Assembly: GCA_023412195.1 (NCBI GenBank) | Contig: JAEYNZ010000071.1 | Span: forward strand, 1 to 23,400 | DNA: 23,400 nt | From: Bacteroidota bacterium | GTDB taxonomy: Bacteria; Bacteroidota; Bacteroidia; Bacteroidales; Prolixibacteraceae | Direction: 5' to 3' | Part shown: in pieces, positions 7,344 through 15,427 of the stretch | Layout of the letters: each line of letters opens with the position of its first letter | Position numbering within the stretch: the first letter of the stretch is position 1 | Position numbers and translations under genes: made by a program | Notes under the pieces: model-generated | What the model saw: the letters and a program-made list of their open reading frames with translations, nothing else | The model's database searches: none | What the model was told of the DNA's origin: nothing

Positions 7344-8027
7344 CAAATGTAATTATTGAAAAGGTAATTTTAATGAAAAAGTTACCAGTGTAAAATGAGT
7401 CAATATATCCCATCAAAAAATTTTAGTATTCCTTTTTGTGATTTGGTGGTTTGGTGGCTGATATTTTTCCATGGGCACGAATATGAAATAGTATAACCTC
7501 CTGATTACGCCCGCTTCGGGGCTCACAAGGAGGGTGCGGTATCCATCCCGGCCCGCAGGGCTTCACCCTGAGCTGATGATTTCGCTCCGTTGGAGCTGAA
7601 TTCTTTTCTGCCCCGGAGGTGAACCCTCCTCATGTTATTCCTCCTCCTTCCGTATCCCTGCAGTATTTCTTTAGCATCCGGTAATCTGTTGACTATACTA
7701 TGACTATCCCAATACTATACTTATACTATACTTATACTATACTTATACTATACCTATACTATACCTAACCCCAAAAAAGATGGTTATATAGAAGCTCCAA
7801 GGAAAAAGCTGCGAGTTCAGATTTGGAGTAGGATTTACCCCGGCTCGGAAACCCCGAAAATAAGAAGAAGCAGAAACCGCATCAACTCTAATTTATCGCT
7901 ATGTGGAATTGAATTTAATATAGACATGTTATAGGGGGGGAATAAGGTTGTGCATTTCATATTATAAAATTTCATCTTCTCTGTGATTTTCATTTTCAAT
8001 TGTGTTTTCATGTTGTTTATAATTTGC
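7344..8027. other. Intergenic region before the defence island
   Basis: No gene was found. It contains a patch with GCTCCGTTGGAGC (about 7586-7598), which can form a small hairpin, an AGGAGGG...CCCTCCT pair of short inverted segments (about 7530-7630), the right arm of the 11-bp-period repeat (7660-7783), and an AT-rich tail leading to the HNH gene promoter. Confidence 0.5.
7660..7783. repeat. Right arm of the inverted 11-bp-period repeats
   Basis: Read on the minus strand it begins CCATCTTTTTTGGGG, then has AGTATAGGTAT, three copies of AGTATAAGTAT, AGTATTGGGAT, AGTCATAGTAT and AGTCAAC, and ends at CCGGATGCTAAAGAAATAC. It is the inverted partner of 4250-4351, with more 11-bp units. It lies about 275 bases left of the defence island. 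Confidence 0.85.
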
Positions 8028-8035
8028 TATTTTTG
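8028..8035 (+). promoter_or_regulatory. Probable -7 promoter element for the HNH-McrBC-like operon
   Basis: The sequence TATTTTTG fits TAnnTTTG and lies 22 bases before the ATG at 8058. The three following genes are closely spaced on the same strand, so this could drive the whole unit. The -33 region is only T-rich, without a clean TTTG. Confidence 0.4.
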
Positions 8036-8057
8036 GATAGACTAAAGACCTTTAACA

Positions 8058-8825
8058 ATGCCTATCAATCCATGGACTAGAGAAGAACTTATTTTAGCCT
8101 TCAATCTTTACATGAAAATCCCATTCGGGAAGTACCATCGTGGAAACCCTGATGTGATTCAACTTGCAAAACTGATGACTAGAACGCCGAGTGCTGTGGC
8201 AATGAGGCTGAGCAATTTTGCCAGTGTTGATCCTTATCACCAGAAACGAGGCATCAAAGGATTAACAGGAGGCATAAAGCAGGTGCAACCAATATGGGAT
8301 GAGTTCTCTGAAAATAAGGAGGAACTTATTTTCGAGAGCGAGAAGATCCTAGCCCAGTTTCAACAGACCACCATAGAAGAAAAATATAAAGGTATATTGG
8401 ATGACATAGAAAACTATGAAGGGTTATCGAAGGTACGTGAAGTAAAAACCCGGGTTAACCAAAATGTATTCCGGCAGATTGTACTTGTTAATTATAGGGG
8501 AAGGTGTGCCATTACCCAATTAGACCGCCCCAATTTGCTCATTGCCTGTCATATTTCTCCATGGTCAAAGGATATTGCCAACCGGCTCAACCCACAAAAC
8601 GGAATCCTTTTAAACAGCCTCCACGACAGGGCATTTGAGAATGGATTTATTACCATCGACAATAAGATGCGAGCTCTCGTCTGCTCCGACTGGCTGAAAT
8701 CAACAGATTCATTTCTTACAAGCTGCTTCAATATCTTCCACAAGAAAGAGATTGCCATGCCTGAACGGTTTTTGCCAGATAAAAAGTTTTTGGAAAGGCA
8801 TCGGGAAGAGAAGTTTGTGGGATAA
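8058..8825 (+). CDS. HNH endonuclease with N-terminal helix-turn-helix-like domain
   Basis: The product has 255 residues. Residues 6-58 (WTREELILAFNLYMKIPFG, then LAKLMTRTPSAVAMRLSNFASVDP) form a helical module commonly found before HNH nuclease domains and probably contacting DNA. The HNH domain (HNH_2 type) covers about residues 138-200: YRGRCAITQLDRPNLLIACHISPW, then NPQNGILLNSLHDRAFENGFI, with likely metal or catalytic residues H165, N181 and H189. It should cut double-stranded DNA in the cytoplasm. It ends 29 bases before the McrB-like gene on the same strand, which suggests a shared transcript and a joint restriction role. Whether it is essential to the system or an accessory nuclease cannot be told. 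Confidence 0.85.
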   Translation: MPINPWTREELILAFNLYMKIPFGKYHRGNPDVIQLAKLMTRTPSAVAMRLSNFASVDPYHQKRGIKGLTGGIKQVQPIWDEFSENKEELIFESEKILAQFQQTTIEEKYKGILDDIENYEGLSKVREVKTRVNQNVFRQIVLVNYRGRCAITQLDRPNLLIACHISPWSKDIANRLNPQNGILLNSLHDRAFENGFITIDNKMRALVCSDWLKSTDSFLTSCFNIFHKKEIAMPERFLPDKKFLERHREEKFVG

Positions 8826-8854
8826 GATAAAATTAAAATTGAAAAACCAAATCT

Positions 8855-10750
8855 ATGACACCATTAACAGAGGAGAGTATTCTTCAAGCCATTCAAAAAA
8901 TTGACGCAAATCCACATTTAATTAAAGGTAGAGAATCTTTTCAATATGATTTGCTTCATAATGGTAAACAGTATCCTCCTATCCTAGTTATTTCAGAAGC
9001 TCATAAAATATTGGGGGGTGAAGAATTGAAGTTGAGTGATTTTGGAAATAATGCAAAAAAGGCTTTTCAATTATTAGAAGCGCATGGATTTAAGGTAGTA
9101 GAGAAGAATACAGGTATACGTAAGGTTTGGTTTGTTTGTCAAGGAAGTTCCTTTGCTAGTGAGACAGGTAAAACGTTTATATGGGCTCCTAAAACAGACA
9201 AGAATGGTAATCCTAAGTTTTTCTGGGAAAATATGAAAAAAGTCCGTCAGGGGGATTTTATTTTCAATTATTCTAAAGGTGTACGAGGTATTTCAATTGC
9301 TAAGACTGATTGTTATGAAGCAGAAAATCCATGGGAAGCTACTCCATGGGAAAAAAAGGGTTATAAAGTCGATATTGAATTTCATGAATTTGAAAATGCT
9401 GTTGACATTAATGATATCAAAAAGAGAAAAAATGATATAGATAAAGCTCTTGCTAATATTTATAATAAACCTTTTAATTCAGATGGTGGAGTTAATCAAG
9501 GATTCTTATATAAATTTACCCCTGAAGCAGGAAAAATTATTTTGGAACTATATGGAAAAGATATTAAGAATAAAACAATCAAAAACTATTTTAGATTGGT
9601 TCATGAACCTGATCTGCCTGAAATAAAACCTATTATTAGAGAATTTTCAGAATTCGAAAAACATATTGCCCTTTCAGGTTTAATATTCTCACATAAACTT
9701 GTTATTCGGTTTATTGCCTCTTTAGTAACCAAACCTTTTACCATCCTTTCTGGCCTCTCCGGTTCTGGTAAAACAAAACTGGCACAAGCTTTTGTTAAAT
9801 GGATTTGTCATAGCAATGAGCAGTGCCGGTTAATTCCAGTAGGTGCAGATTGGACAAACCGAGAACCTTTATTGGGATATCCTAATGCATTAAATCAAAA
9901 AGAATATGTGACATCTGGCAATGATGCTGTTGAACTGATTCTTCACGCAGTGAAGCATCCTGAATTGCCGCATTTTCTGATTCTTGATGAAATGAACTTA
10001 AGCCATGTGGAACGGTATTTTGCCGACTTTCTTTCGGTGATGGAATCAAATGATGAAATTAAATTCCATTCAGGAAATGAAAATATAAGTAATGTTCCAC
10101 CTTCTGTGAAGATGCCTGATAATTTATTTATCATCGGGACCATTAATGTTGATGAAACCACTTATATGTTCAGTCCTAAAGTTCTGGACAGGGCTAATGT
10201 GATAGAATTCCGGCTCGATGAAAATGATATCCAAACTTTCCTTAACAATCCACTAAAACCAGACCTTGAACAGCTTGAAGGAAAAGGAAAAGATATGTCA
10301 TCAGGTTTTTTAAGTCTTGCAAGGAATTATTCAAAAAATAGTTCAACCCACACAACCATAAACACAACCCTGGTAAGCTTTTTCACTGAATTAAAAAAAG
10401 CAGGAGCAGAATTTGGATACCGGAGCGCATATGAAATCAACCGTCTTGTTCATCAGTTAACTGTACTTGACAAAAATTTAAAAGAAAATGAAAAATTGGA
10501 TATTGCCATTATGCAGAAGTTGCTGCCCAAGCTTCATGGTTCCAGACGGAAGCTATGTCCTATCCTAGTAACTTTAGGAAGCTTCTGCATCAACCAGATG
10601 AAATTTGAGAATATTGAAAAGGAAGTTTTTTCAGTTGATCATTTTAATGTTAATCAGGAGACTGTCAAATATCCGCTTTCGCTTGAAAAAATAATCAGAA
10701 TGTATAAGAATGCCATTGATAATGGTTTTGCAAGTTATGCTGAAGCTTAA
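8855..10750 (+). CDS. McrB-like AAA+ GTPase with N-terminal head and EVE-like reader domains
   Basis: The product has 631 residues. Residues 3-85 (ILQAIQKIDANP, GKQYPPILVISEAHKILGG, F..LEAHGFKVV) resemble the N-terminal head module of ScoMcrA-type restriction proteins. Residues 90-245 (VWFVCQGSSFASE, IFNYSKGVRGISIAKTDCYEA) resemble an EVE/PUA-like fold, a class that reads modified bases. The motor follows: Walker A GLSGSGKTK (300-308), GADWTNREPLLGYPNAL, Walker B FLILDEMNLSHVERYF (from about 374) and GTINVDETTYMFSPKVLDRA, whose NxxDE segment (431-434) corresponds to the GTP-specific NTAD region of McrB. The protein should form a hexameric, nucleotide-driven translocase feeding DNA to the next gene product, whose gene starts only three bases downstream. 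The AAA+ call is firm; the reader-domain calls are by resemblance. Confidence 0.88.
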   Translation: MTPLTEESILQAIQKIDANPHLIKGRESFQYDLLHNGKQYPPILVISEAHKILGGEELKLSDFGNNAKKAFQLLEAHGFKVVEKNTGIRKVWFVCQGSSFASETGKTFIWAPKTDKNGNPKFFWENMKKVRQGDFIFNYSKGVRGISIAKTDCYEAENPWEATPWEKKGYKVDIEFHEFENAVDINDIKKRKNDIDKALANIYNKPFNSDGGVNQGFLYKFTPEAGKIILELYGKDIKNKTIKNYFRLVHEPDLPEIKPIIREFSEFEKHIALSGLIFSHKLVIRFIASLVTKPFTILSGLSGSGKTKLAQAFVKWICHSNEQCRLIPVGADWTNREPLLGYPNALNQKEYVTSGNDAVELILHAVKHPELPHFLILDEMNLSHVERYFADFLSVMESNDEIKFHSGNENISNVPPSVKMPDNLFIIGTINVDETTYMFSPKVLDRANVIEFRLDENDIQTFLNNPLKPDLEQLEGKGKDMSSGFLSLARNYSKNSSTHTTINTTLVSFFTELKKAGAEFGYRSAYEINRLVHQLTVLDKNLKENEKLDIAIMQKLLPKLHGSRRKLCPILVTLGSFCINQMKFENIEKEVFSVDHFNVNQETVKYPLSLEKIIRMYKNAIDNGFASYAEA

Positions 10751-10753
10751 ACG

Positions 10754-13033
10754 ATGTTAAGTTCAAAACATATATCTATTCCACTTGATTATATTGAAGA
10801 AGGGCTTGAACTGATCATAGATTCAAGAAAAGATAATACCCTTTTCGATGAACCAAATGCAGAGGAAAATGGCGAAGCCAGATACCAGCTGAGGGAAGGA
10901 TGTTTTTATGATTTTACATTATCCAACAAATCTACTGAAAAAGAAGTTCCCTATACCTTTCTGAAATCTGATCTGATCATCCCACATTCTCGTAAAGCCT
11001 ATATAGGGATCATTGCTCCCAATATATATGTGGGCACACTTACTTTACCAGTAATCCACTCGATAACAAGAGCAAAATATCCACCTGTCTTACTTGAAGT
11101 GCAATCTGTAAAAACAACGTACAGGACTGACTATCGAGACATGCTGGAGTTCATTACTGAACGGTGTACTGAACTATTGATGCAAATGGATTCACCTGTT
11201 AACCAATATTTTGAACCTGACTTTACAAGAGACACAAAGACAATCTACCAGAAATTTTCCTTTATTAAATCAATTATCCAATCGGGTGAATTTAATGAAG
11301 CAGTTCGCCGTATCGTTTCAAATCCTGTTACACAATGGAAAGAAACATCAGAAAAGAAGGATATCCGTAATTTTAAAAAATTCACGAGCCAGAACATCCG
11401 GGAAATGATGTCGGGCAGTAACAGGATCAGGATACCTGATAATCATCATTTAGTTTCCTCAGGCATCACTTCTTTACCAGTAAAAATTTCAAGCGGCAGA
11501 AAGATAGATTGCGTTGATACAGCAGAAAACCGCTTTATCAAACATGCGCTGGAGGTTTTTCTTAAATTTTGTACTGATATCCATAAAGCACCCAAAGCTT
11601 CTAACCAGATGAAAGAAGAGTCCGACCTGCTGGTTAAAAATCTTGAAAACCATTTAAGCCATAGCATCTTCAAGGTAATATCACGGCCTGCCACCTTAAA
11701 ATTGAATAGTCCTGTTTTACAGCGAAAGGAAGGTTACAGGGAAATACTACGTGTGTGGTTAATTTTTGATCTGGCTGCACGACTTGTATGGAAAGGTGGA
11801 GATGATGTTTATGAAGCTGGGAAAAAAGATATTGCAGTCCTTTATGAATACTGGCTTTTTTTCAAACTTCTTGAACTTCTAGAGCAGATATTTCAAATTG
11901 AACCAAAATCACTGGATGCTTTAATTCAAAAAGATAAGGATGATTTTAATCTGCAAATTAAGCAGGGAAAGCATATCCCCCTTGAAGGAACTTATCTTCA
12001 TGCAGGCAGAAGTCTTAAAGTTAGATTTAGTTATAACCGTTCTTTTGGTGGAGAAAAAGATTATCCAAAGGCAGGGAGTTGGACAACCACCATGCGGCCA
12101 GACTATACATTATCTGTTTGGCCTGCTGGAATCACAGAAGAAAAGGCAGAGGAAGAAGAATTGATTGTACATATTCATTTTGATGCCAAATACAAGGTTG
12201 AGAACTTTCAGGAGATTGTCCAGCAAAAATCAGAAGAACTTTTAGATATAGAAAAAACGGACAACAGGAAGGGAATATATAAAAATGCCGATTTGCTGAA
12301 GATGCATGCGTATAAAGATGCCATCAGAAGAACAGGAGGGGCTTATGTTCTGTATCCCGGGAAACAGCCTGTAGAAAAAAAAGGATTTCATGAAATAATA
12401 CCTGGACTGGGGGCATTTCCTGTACGACCATCTAAAGCAGGCGATGGAACTACTGAACTAAAAGATTTCATTCTGCGAGTGGTGAATCATTTTGTGAACC
12501 GTGCTTCTCAGCGTGAAAAGATTGCATATCGTACTTATGATATTTTTAAGGAAAAGCCAGGTAATGAAGTAAAGGAGCTACTACCAGAAACTTTTGGCGA
12601 AAACAGGTCATTGATTCCTGATGAAACCTATGTGCTGGTTGGTTTCTACAGAAAGGAGAACTGGGACTGGATCCTAAAATCCGGATTATATAATGCCCGC
12701 GCCGGCAGCGACAGAGGTTCTTTGCGGTTAGGGCCTGGGGAAACGGGTGCAAAATATCTGCTACTCCATACTTATGGTGAAACCACCACTGAAAAACTGC
12801 TCAAGATTGTTGAAACAGGACCAAGAATATTCTCAAAGCAGACATTGATTCAGAAAGGATATCCAACAACACCTTCACAGGATTATTATCTGGTTTATAA
12901 AGTTGCACCCGTCACAGATAAGGAATTTATTGGAAAGCAGTGGGATATTACTAAACTGGATCAGTTTAAGAATGGAAGGGGATCAGGGTTGCCGTTTACG
13001 GTATCGTTGGCAGAGATAATACGAGTACGCTAG
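10754..13033 (+). CDS. McrC-like DUF2357 protein with PD-(D/E)XK nuclease domain
   Basis: The product has 759 residues and is the probable nuclease partner of the McrB-like motor. The N-terminal part (about 1-330) fits DUF2357: a beta-rich start (GCFYDFTLSN, IGIIAPNIYVGTLTLPV), then FKKFTSQNIREMM and DTAENRFIKHALEVFLKFC. The nuclease core (about 355-530) shows the PD-(D/E)XK pattern: E in LYEYWLF (about 365), D in MRPDYTL (450), FDAKYK (D477, K479) and the helix LLKMHAYKDAIRR. It should cleave DNA when brought in by McrB. Residues about 600-759 form an extra domain (YVLVGFYRKENWDWI, YNARAGSDRGSLRLG, KYLLLHTYGE, YYLVYKVA) of unknown role, reminiscent of PUA-type readers. It is much longer than classical McrC (about 350 residues). 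Confidence 0.85.
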   Translation: MLSSKHISIPLDYIEEGLELIIDSRKDNTLFDEPNAEENGEARYQLREGCFYDFTLSNKSTEKEVPYTFLKSDLIIPHSRKAYIGIIAPNIYVGTLTLPVIHSITRAKYPPVLLEVQSVKTTYRTDYRDMLEFITERCTELLMQMDSPVNQYFEPDFTRDTKTIYQKFSFIKSIIQSGEFNEAVRRIVSNPVTQWKETSEKKDIRNFKKFTSQNIREMMSGSNRIRIPDNHHLVSSGITSLPVKISSGRKIDCVDTAENRFIKHALEVFLKFCTDIHKAPKASNQMKEESDLLVKNLENHLSHSIFKVISRPATLKLNSPVLQRKEGYREILRVWLIFDLAARLVWKGGDDVYEAGKKDIAVLYEYWLFFKLLELLEQIFQIEPKSLDALIQKDKDDFNLQIKQGKHIPLEGTYLHAGRSLKVRFSYNRSFGGEKDYPKAGSWTTTMRPDYTLSVWPAGITEEKAEEEELIVHIHFDAKYKVENFQEIVQQKSEELLDIEKTDNRKGIYKNADLLKMHAYKDAIRRTGGAYVLYPGKQPVEKKGFHEIIPGLGAFPVRPSKAGDGTTELKDFILRVVNHFVNRASQREKIAYRTYDIFKEKPGNEVKELLPETFGENRSLIPDETYVLVGFYRKENWDWILKSGLYNARAGSDRGSLRLGPGETGAKYLLLHTYGETTTEKLLKIVETGPRIFSKQTLIQKGYPTTPSQDYYLVYKVAPVTDKEFIGKQWDITKLDQFKNGRGSGLPFTVSLAEIIRVR

Positions 13034-13394
13034 CGAGTTCAGAGTAAGTAAATTATTTTTACATTTATCGATTCAATAAGTGAATATATGAGATACCAGG
13101 AATTTTAAAAACTGATGCTCTATAGGAAAATATCAGAAAACATATACAAAATCAGCATTTTTGCGTTAGGATGGGTGACGTGGAAGCTTGTAACTTTTAT
13201 TCAAGTTCAGTACTAGTTTGCAAACCAGAACAAACGCAAAGCCCAAAAATTTACTACTTAAATGACAGAAAAATAAAAAAAGGATAAAATGAACAGCCTA
13301 CGCACGAAACAGCACATTTACAAACCGTAAGCCAACGCACTACCAAAGTTTGCAAAAGAGCTTTTTTCTTGCCGACGCACAAGATTGTTATAGA
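13034..13394. other. Intergenic region before the Wadjet operon
   Basis: These 360 bases are AT-rich and carry no gene. The right half contains three copies of GCCNACGCAC and the pairing segment AAAGTTTGCAAAAGAGCTTTTTTCTT. No exact TAnnTTTG element was found close to the jetA start; the nearest is TAGTTTG near 13214, one base short in spacing. Confidence 0.5.
13296..13380 (+). repeat. Three spaced copies of GCCNACGCAC
   Basis: Copies are at 13296-13305 (GCCTACGCAC), 13331-13340 (GCCAACGCAC) and 13371-13380 (GCCGACGCAC), with start-to-start spacing of 35 and 40 bases. They differ only at the fourth base and end 14 bases before the jetA start. They could be an operator, part of a folded leader, or the edge of a transferred cassette. 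Confidence 0.7.
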
Positions 13395-14855
13395 ATGATT
13401 GAGATTCAAAAGATAATAGAAATATTAAATAGCTCACCAAGTGTAGAACTTCTCCGGTTGAGGAACCGGGAAGCTATAATTGTATTTCTCATAAATACAT
13501 TTTATTATCAGCAAGGAGCTATATCAGAAGAAAAAATTATTACCCAACTTGCAGACTTTTTAGATTACAGAAAAATTGAGAAAGACGAAGAAAGTGACAT
13601 TGATGTTTTTGATTCCTACGAAACAAAAGCCAAAAAATATATCTTAAGTTGGACAAACAAAGGTTTTTTAACAAATTATCCTGATGAACAAGGTGAAGTT
13701 TTTTATGAGCTTTCATCTCATTCAAGCAAAACCATTGATTGGTTGGCGAGTTTAAAAAAAGATGAATTTGTAGGGACAGAATCAAAATTCAATAACATCT
13801 TAAATCAATTGAAAGAATTGGTTGAGAATACGAACGAAGATTCTGAAAAACGTATTCAATTATTGGAAGAAAAGAAATTGGAAATTGAACAACAAATACA
13901 ACGAATCAAAACAGGCGAAGATGTAAAAGTATTCGAGGAATTTGAAATTGTTCCTCGTTTTAATCAAATCAATCAATCTGCAAAAGATTTGTTGTCTGAC
14001 TTCAAAGAAGTTGAAGACAATTTCAAAGAAATCACCAAAGGCATTTATCAAAAACACGCTGACGGGAGTTTATCCAAAAGCGATATTTTGGAATTTACTT
14101 TCGATGCACTAGATGCATTGAAAGAAAGTCAGCAAGGAAAAAGTTTTTATGCTTTTTGGTCGTTCATTCTAAATCCCGACTTGCAATACAAATGGGATAG
14201 TCTAACGAAAGAATTGTACAAGACTTTGGAAGAGAAATCAATTCCTGTGAGCGACCCATTCCTGAAAGGAATGAAGAAACATCTTCACAGTGCTGGCCAA
14301 AAAGTTTATAAAGCCAACGATAAAATGGCTGAAAAGCTCAGCCGTATTATCCGTGAGAACGAAAGTTCTAAATCGGAAGCCACGAAAACCATCATTCAGG
14401 AAATTAAGAAACAACTTGTTGAAATCAGTAAGATAAAAAAGAAGCCTGAAATTTCATTTGAATTGGAAACCGAAATCGTGATTAACATCACGTTTGAACG
14501 CAAATTAACCACAGAACAAAGCGAAGACATTATCTACAAAAACAAGCCTAAAATTGCAGACGAGGACATCACTTCTTCCAATCATTTGGTAAAACTGTTT
14601 TCTCAATCAAATATTGATAAAGAGTTACTAAAGAAAAGGATTAAAGACATTCTGAAAGAAAAATCTCAGGCAACACTTTTAGATGTGGTTAATCATTACG
14701 GTGGACTTGATAAAGGCCTTCCTGAATTATTTGGATACATAGGAATTGTAAAAGAATTTAAACACGTCATTAATCCAGACCAAACTCAAAGCATTGTGTT
14801 TGATTCTCAACACAAAAAACAAATCAAAATCCCTGAAATTATACTGACCAAATGA
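13395..14855 (+). CDS. jetA: Wadjet subunit JetA (MukF-like kleisin, DUF3375)
   Basis: The product has 486 residues from the ATG at 13395. A frame extension to a TTG at 13350 is unlikely, since MIEIQKIIEILNSSPSVELLRLRNRE matches the family start. DUF3375 features are clear: AKKYILSWTNKGFL, FVGTESKFNNILNQLKELV, IQLLEEKKLEIEQQIQRIKTGE (coiled coil), LLSDFKEVEDNFKEI and GKSFYAFWSFIL. By known Wadjet biology JetA is the kleisin, bridging the JetC ATPase heads and binding JetB. The complex extrudes DNA loops and senses small closed circles such as plasmids. The C-terminal region (about 390-486) looks like the small winged-helix part that binds an SMC head. Its stop overlaps the jetB start by four bases (ATGA), implying translational coupling. 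Confidence 0.9.
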   Translation: MIEIQKIIEILNSSPSVELLRLRNREAIIVFLINTFYYQQGAISEEKIITQLADFLDYRKIEKDEESDIDVFDSYETKAKKYILSWTNKGFLTNYPDEQGEVFYELSSHSSKTIDWLASLKKDEFVGTESKFNNILNQLKELVENTNEDSEKRIQLLEEKKLEIEQQIQRIKTGEDVKVFEEFEIVPRFNQINQSAKDLLSDFKEVEDNFKEITKGIYQKHADGSLSKSDILEFTFDALDALKESQQGKSFYAFWSFILNPDLQYKWDSLTKELYKTLEEKSIPVSDPFLKGMKKHLHSAGQKVYKANDKMAEKLSRIIRENESSKSEATKTIIQEIKKQLVEISKIKKKPEISFELETEIVINITFERKLTTEQSEDIIYKNKPKIADEDITSSNHLVKLFSQSNIDKELLKKRIKDILKEKSQATLLDVVNHYGGLDKGLPELFGYIGIVKEFKHVINPDQTQSIVFDSQHKKQIKIPEIILTK

Positions 14856-15427
14856 ATTTAGAAAACTATAAAAAACCATATAGCAAAGCAATTGTTAGAT
14901 TGTTGAAATCACCAATTGAACGAAACTCAAATGAATGGGAAAATGTAGTAATGTATCAAAACGAGATACAAGACTACATAAGCCAAATTGGTTTGGAACT
15001 CATTATAAAAAAAGATGAAGGATTTGCCTTTATAAAGCAACTTGAGGATAGCGAAGGAAATACTCTTGGGTTAGTTCAAAGACGACAAATAGGATTTGAA
15101 ACATCAATTGTTCTTGTTGTGCTAAGACAGAGTTTGGAAGAATTTGATAGCAACCCCACCCAGCTGGCTACCGAGAAATTCATCACAGACACCGAGATAC
15201 GAGACGAACTGGAGCTGTTCCTTCCCGAGAAATTCAACAGAAAGAGCTTTATAAAAGAACTCGACCGGTATATCAAAGCGGCTGTCGAACTGGGATATTT
15301 GAAAGAAGTCACTAAAAAAGACAACGAAACAAGATACCGAATACATCGAATTATCAAAGAAAAAATAACACTGGATATTTTACAGGATTTCAAAACAAGA
15401 TTGCAAGAATATGTTGAGTCTGTTTAG
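14852..15427 (+). CDS. jetB: Wadjet subunit JetB (MukE-like, DUF4194)
   Basis: The 191-residue product fits the DUF4194/MukE-like KITE subunit by size, position and content: two winged-helix-like halves, with QIGLELIIKKDEGFAFIKQLEDSEG, VQRRQIGFETSIVLVVLRQSLEEF and RYIKAAVELGYLKEV...RYRIHRIIKEKI. It should bind the JetA kleisin and stabilise the SMC complex. It overlaps jetA by four bases and jetC by 17, so the three are surely one transcript. An oddity is the stretch from about 15150 to 15300, which uses more GC-rich codons (CCCACCCAGCTGGCTACCGAG) than the AT-rich DNA on either side. This hints at past recombination within the gene. Confidence 0.88.
   Translation: MNLENYKKPYSKAIVRLLKSPIERNSNEWENVVMYQNEIQDYISQIGLELIIKKDEGFAFIKQLEDSEGNTLGLVQRRQIGFETSIVLVVLRQSLEEFDSNPTQLATEKFITDTEIRDELELFLPEKFNRKSFIKELDRYIKAAVELGYLKEVTKKDNETRYRIHRIIKEKITLDILQDFKTRLQEYVESV

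Noticed and set aside
7690..7770. CRISPR-like array in the 11-bp-period repeat
   Set aside because: Units are 11 bases with no spacers, inside a repeat that also occurs inverted at 4250-4351; no cas genes nearby.
8855..13033. A CoCoNuT-type coiled-coil McrBC system
   Set aside because: No long coiled-coil or RNase-like partners are seen next to the pair; the neighbours are an HNH nuclease and a Wadjet operon.
13350..13394. Upstream TTG start extending JetA by 15 residues
   Set aside because: The extension overlaps the GCCNACGCAC repeat area and encodes residues unlike the family start; the ATG at 13395 begins a normal DUF3375 sequence.
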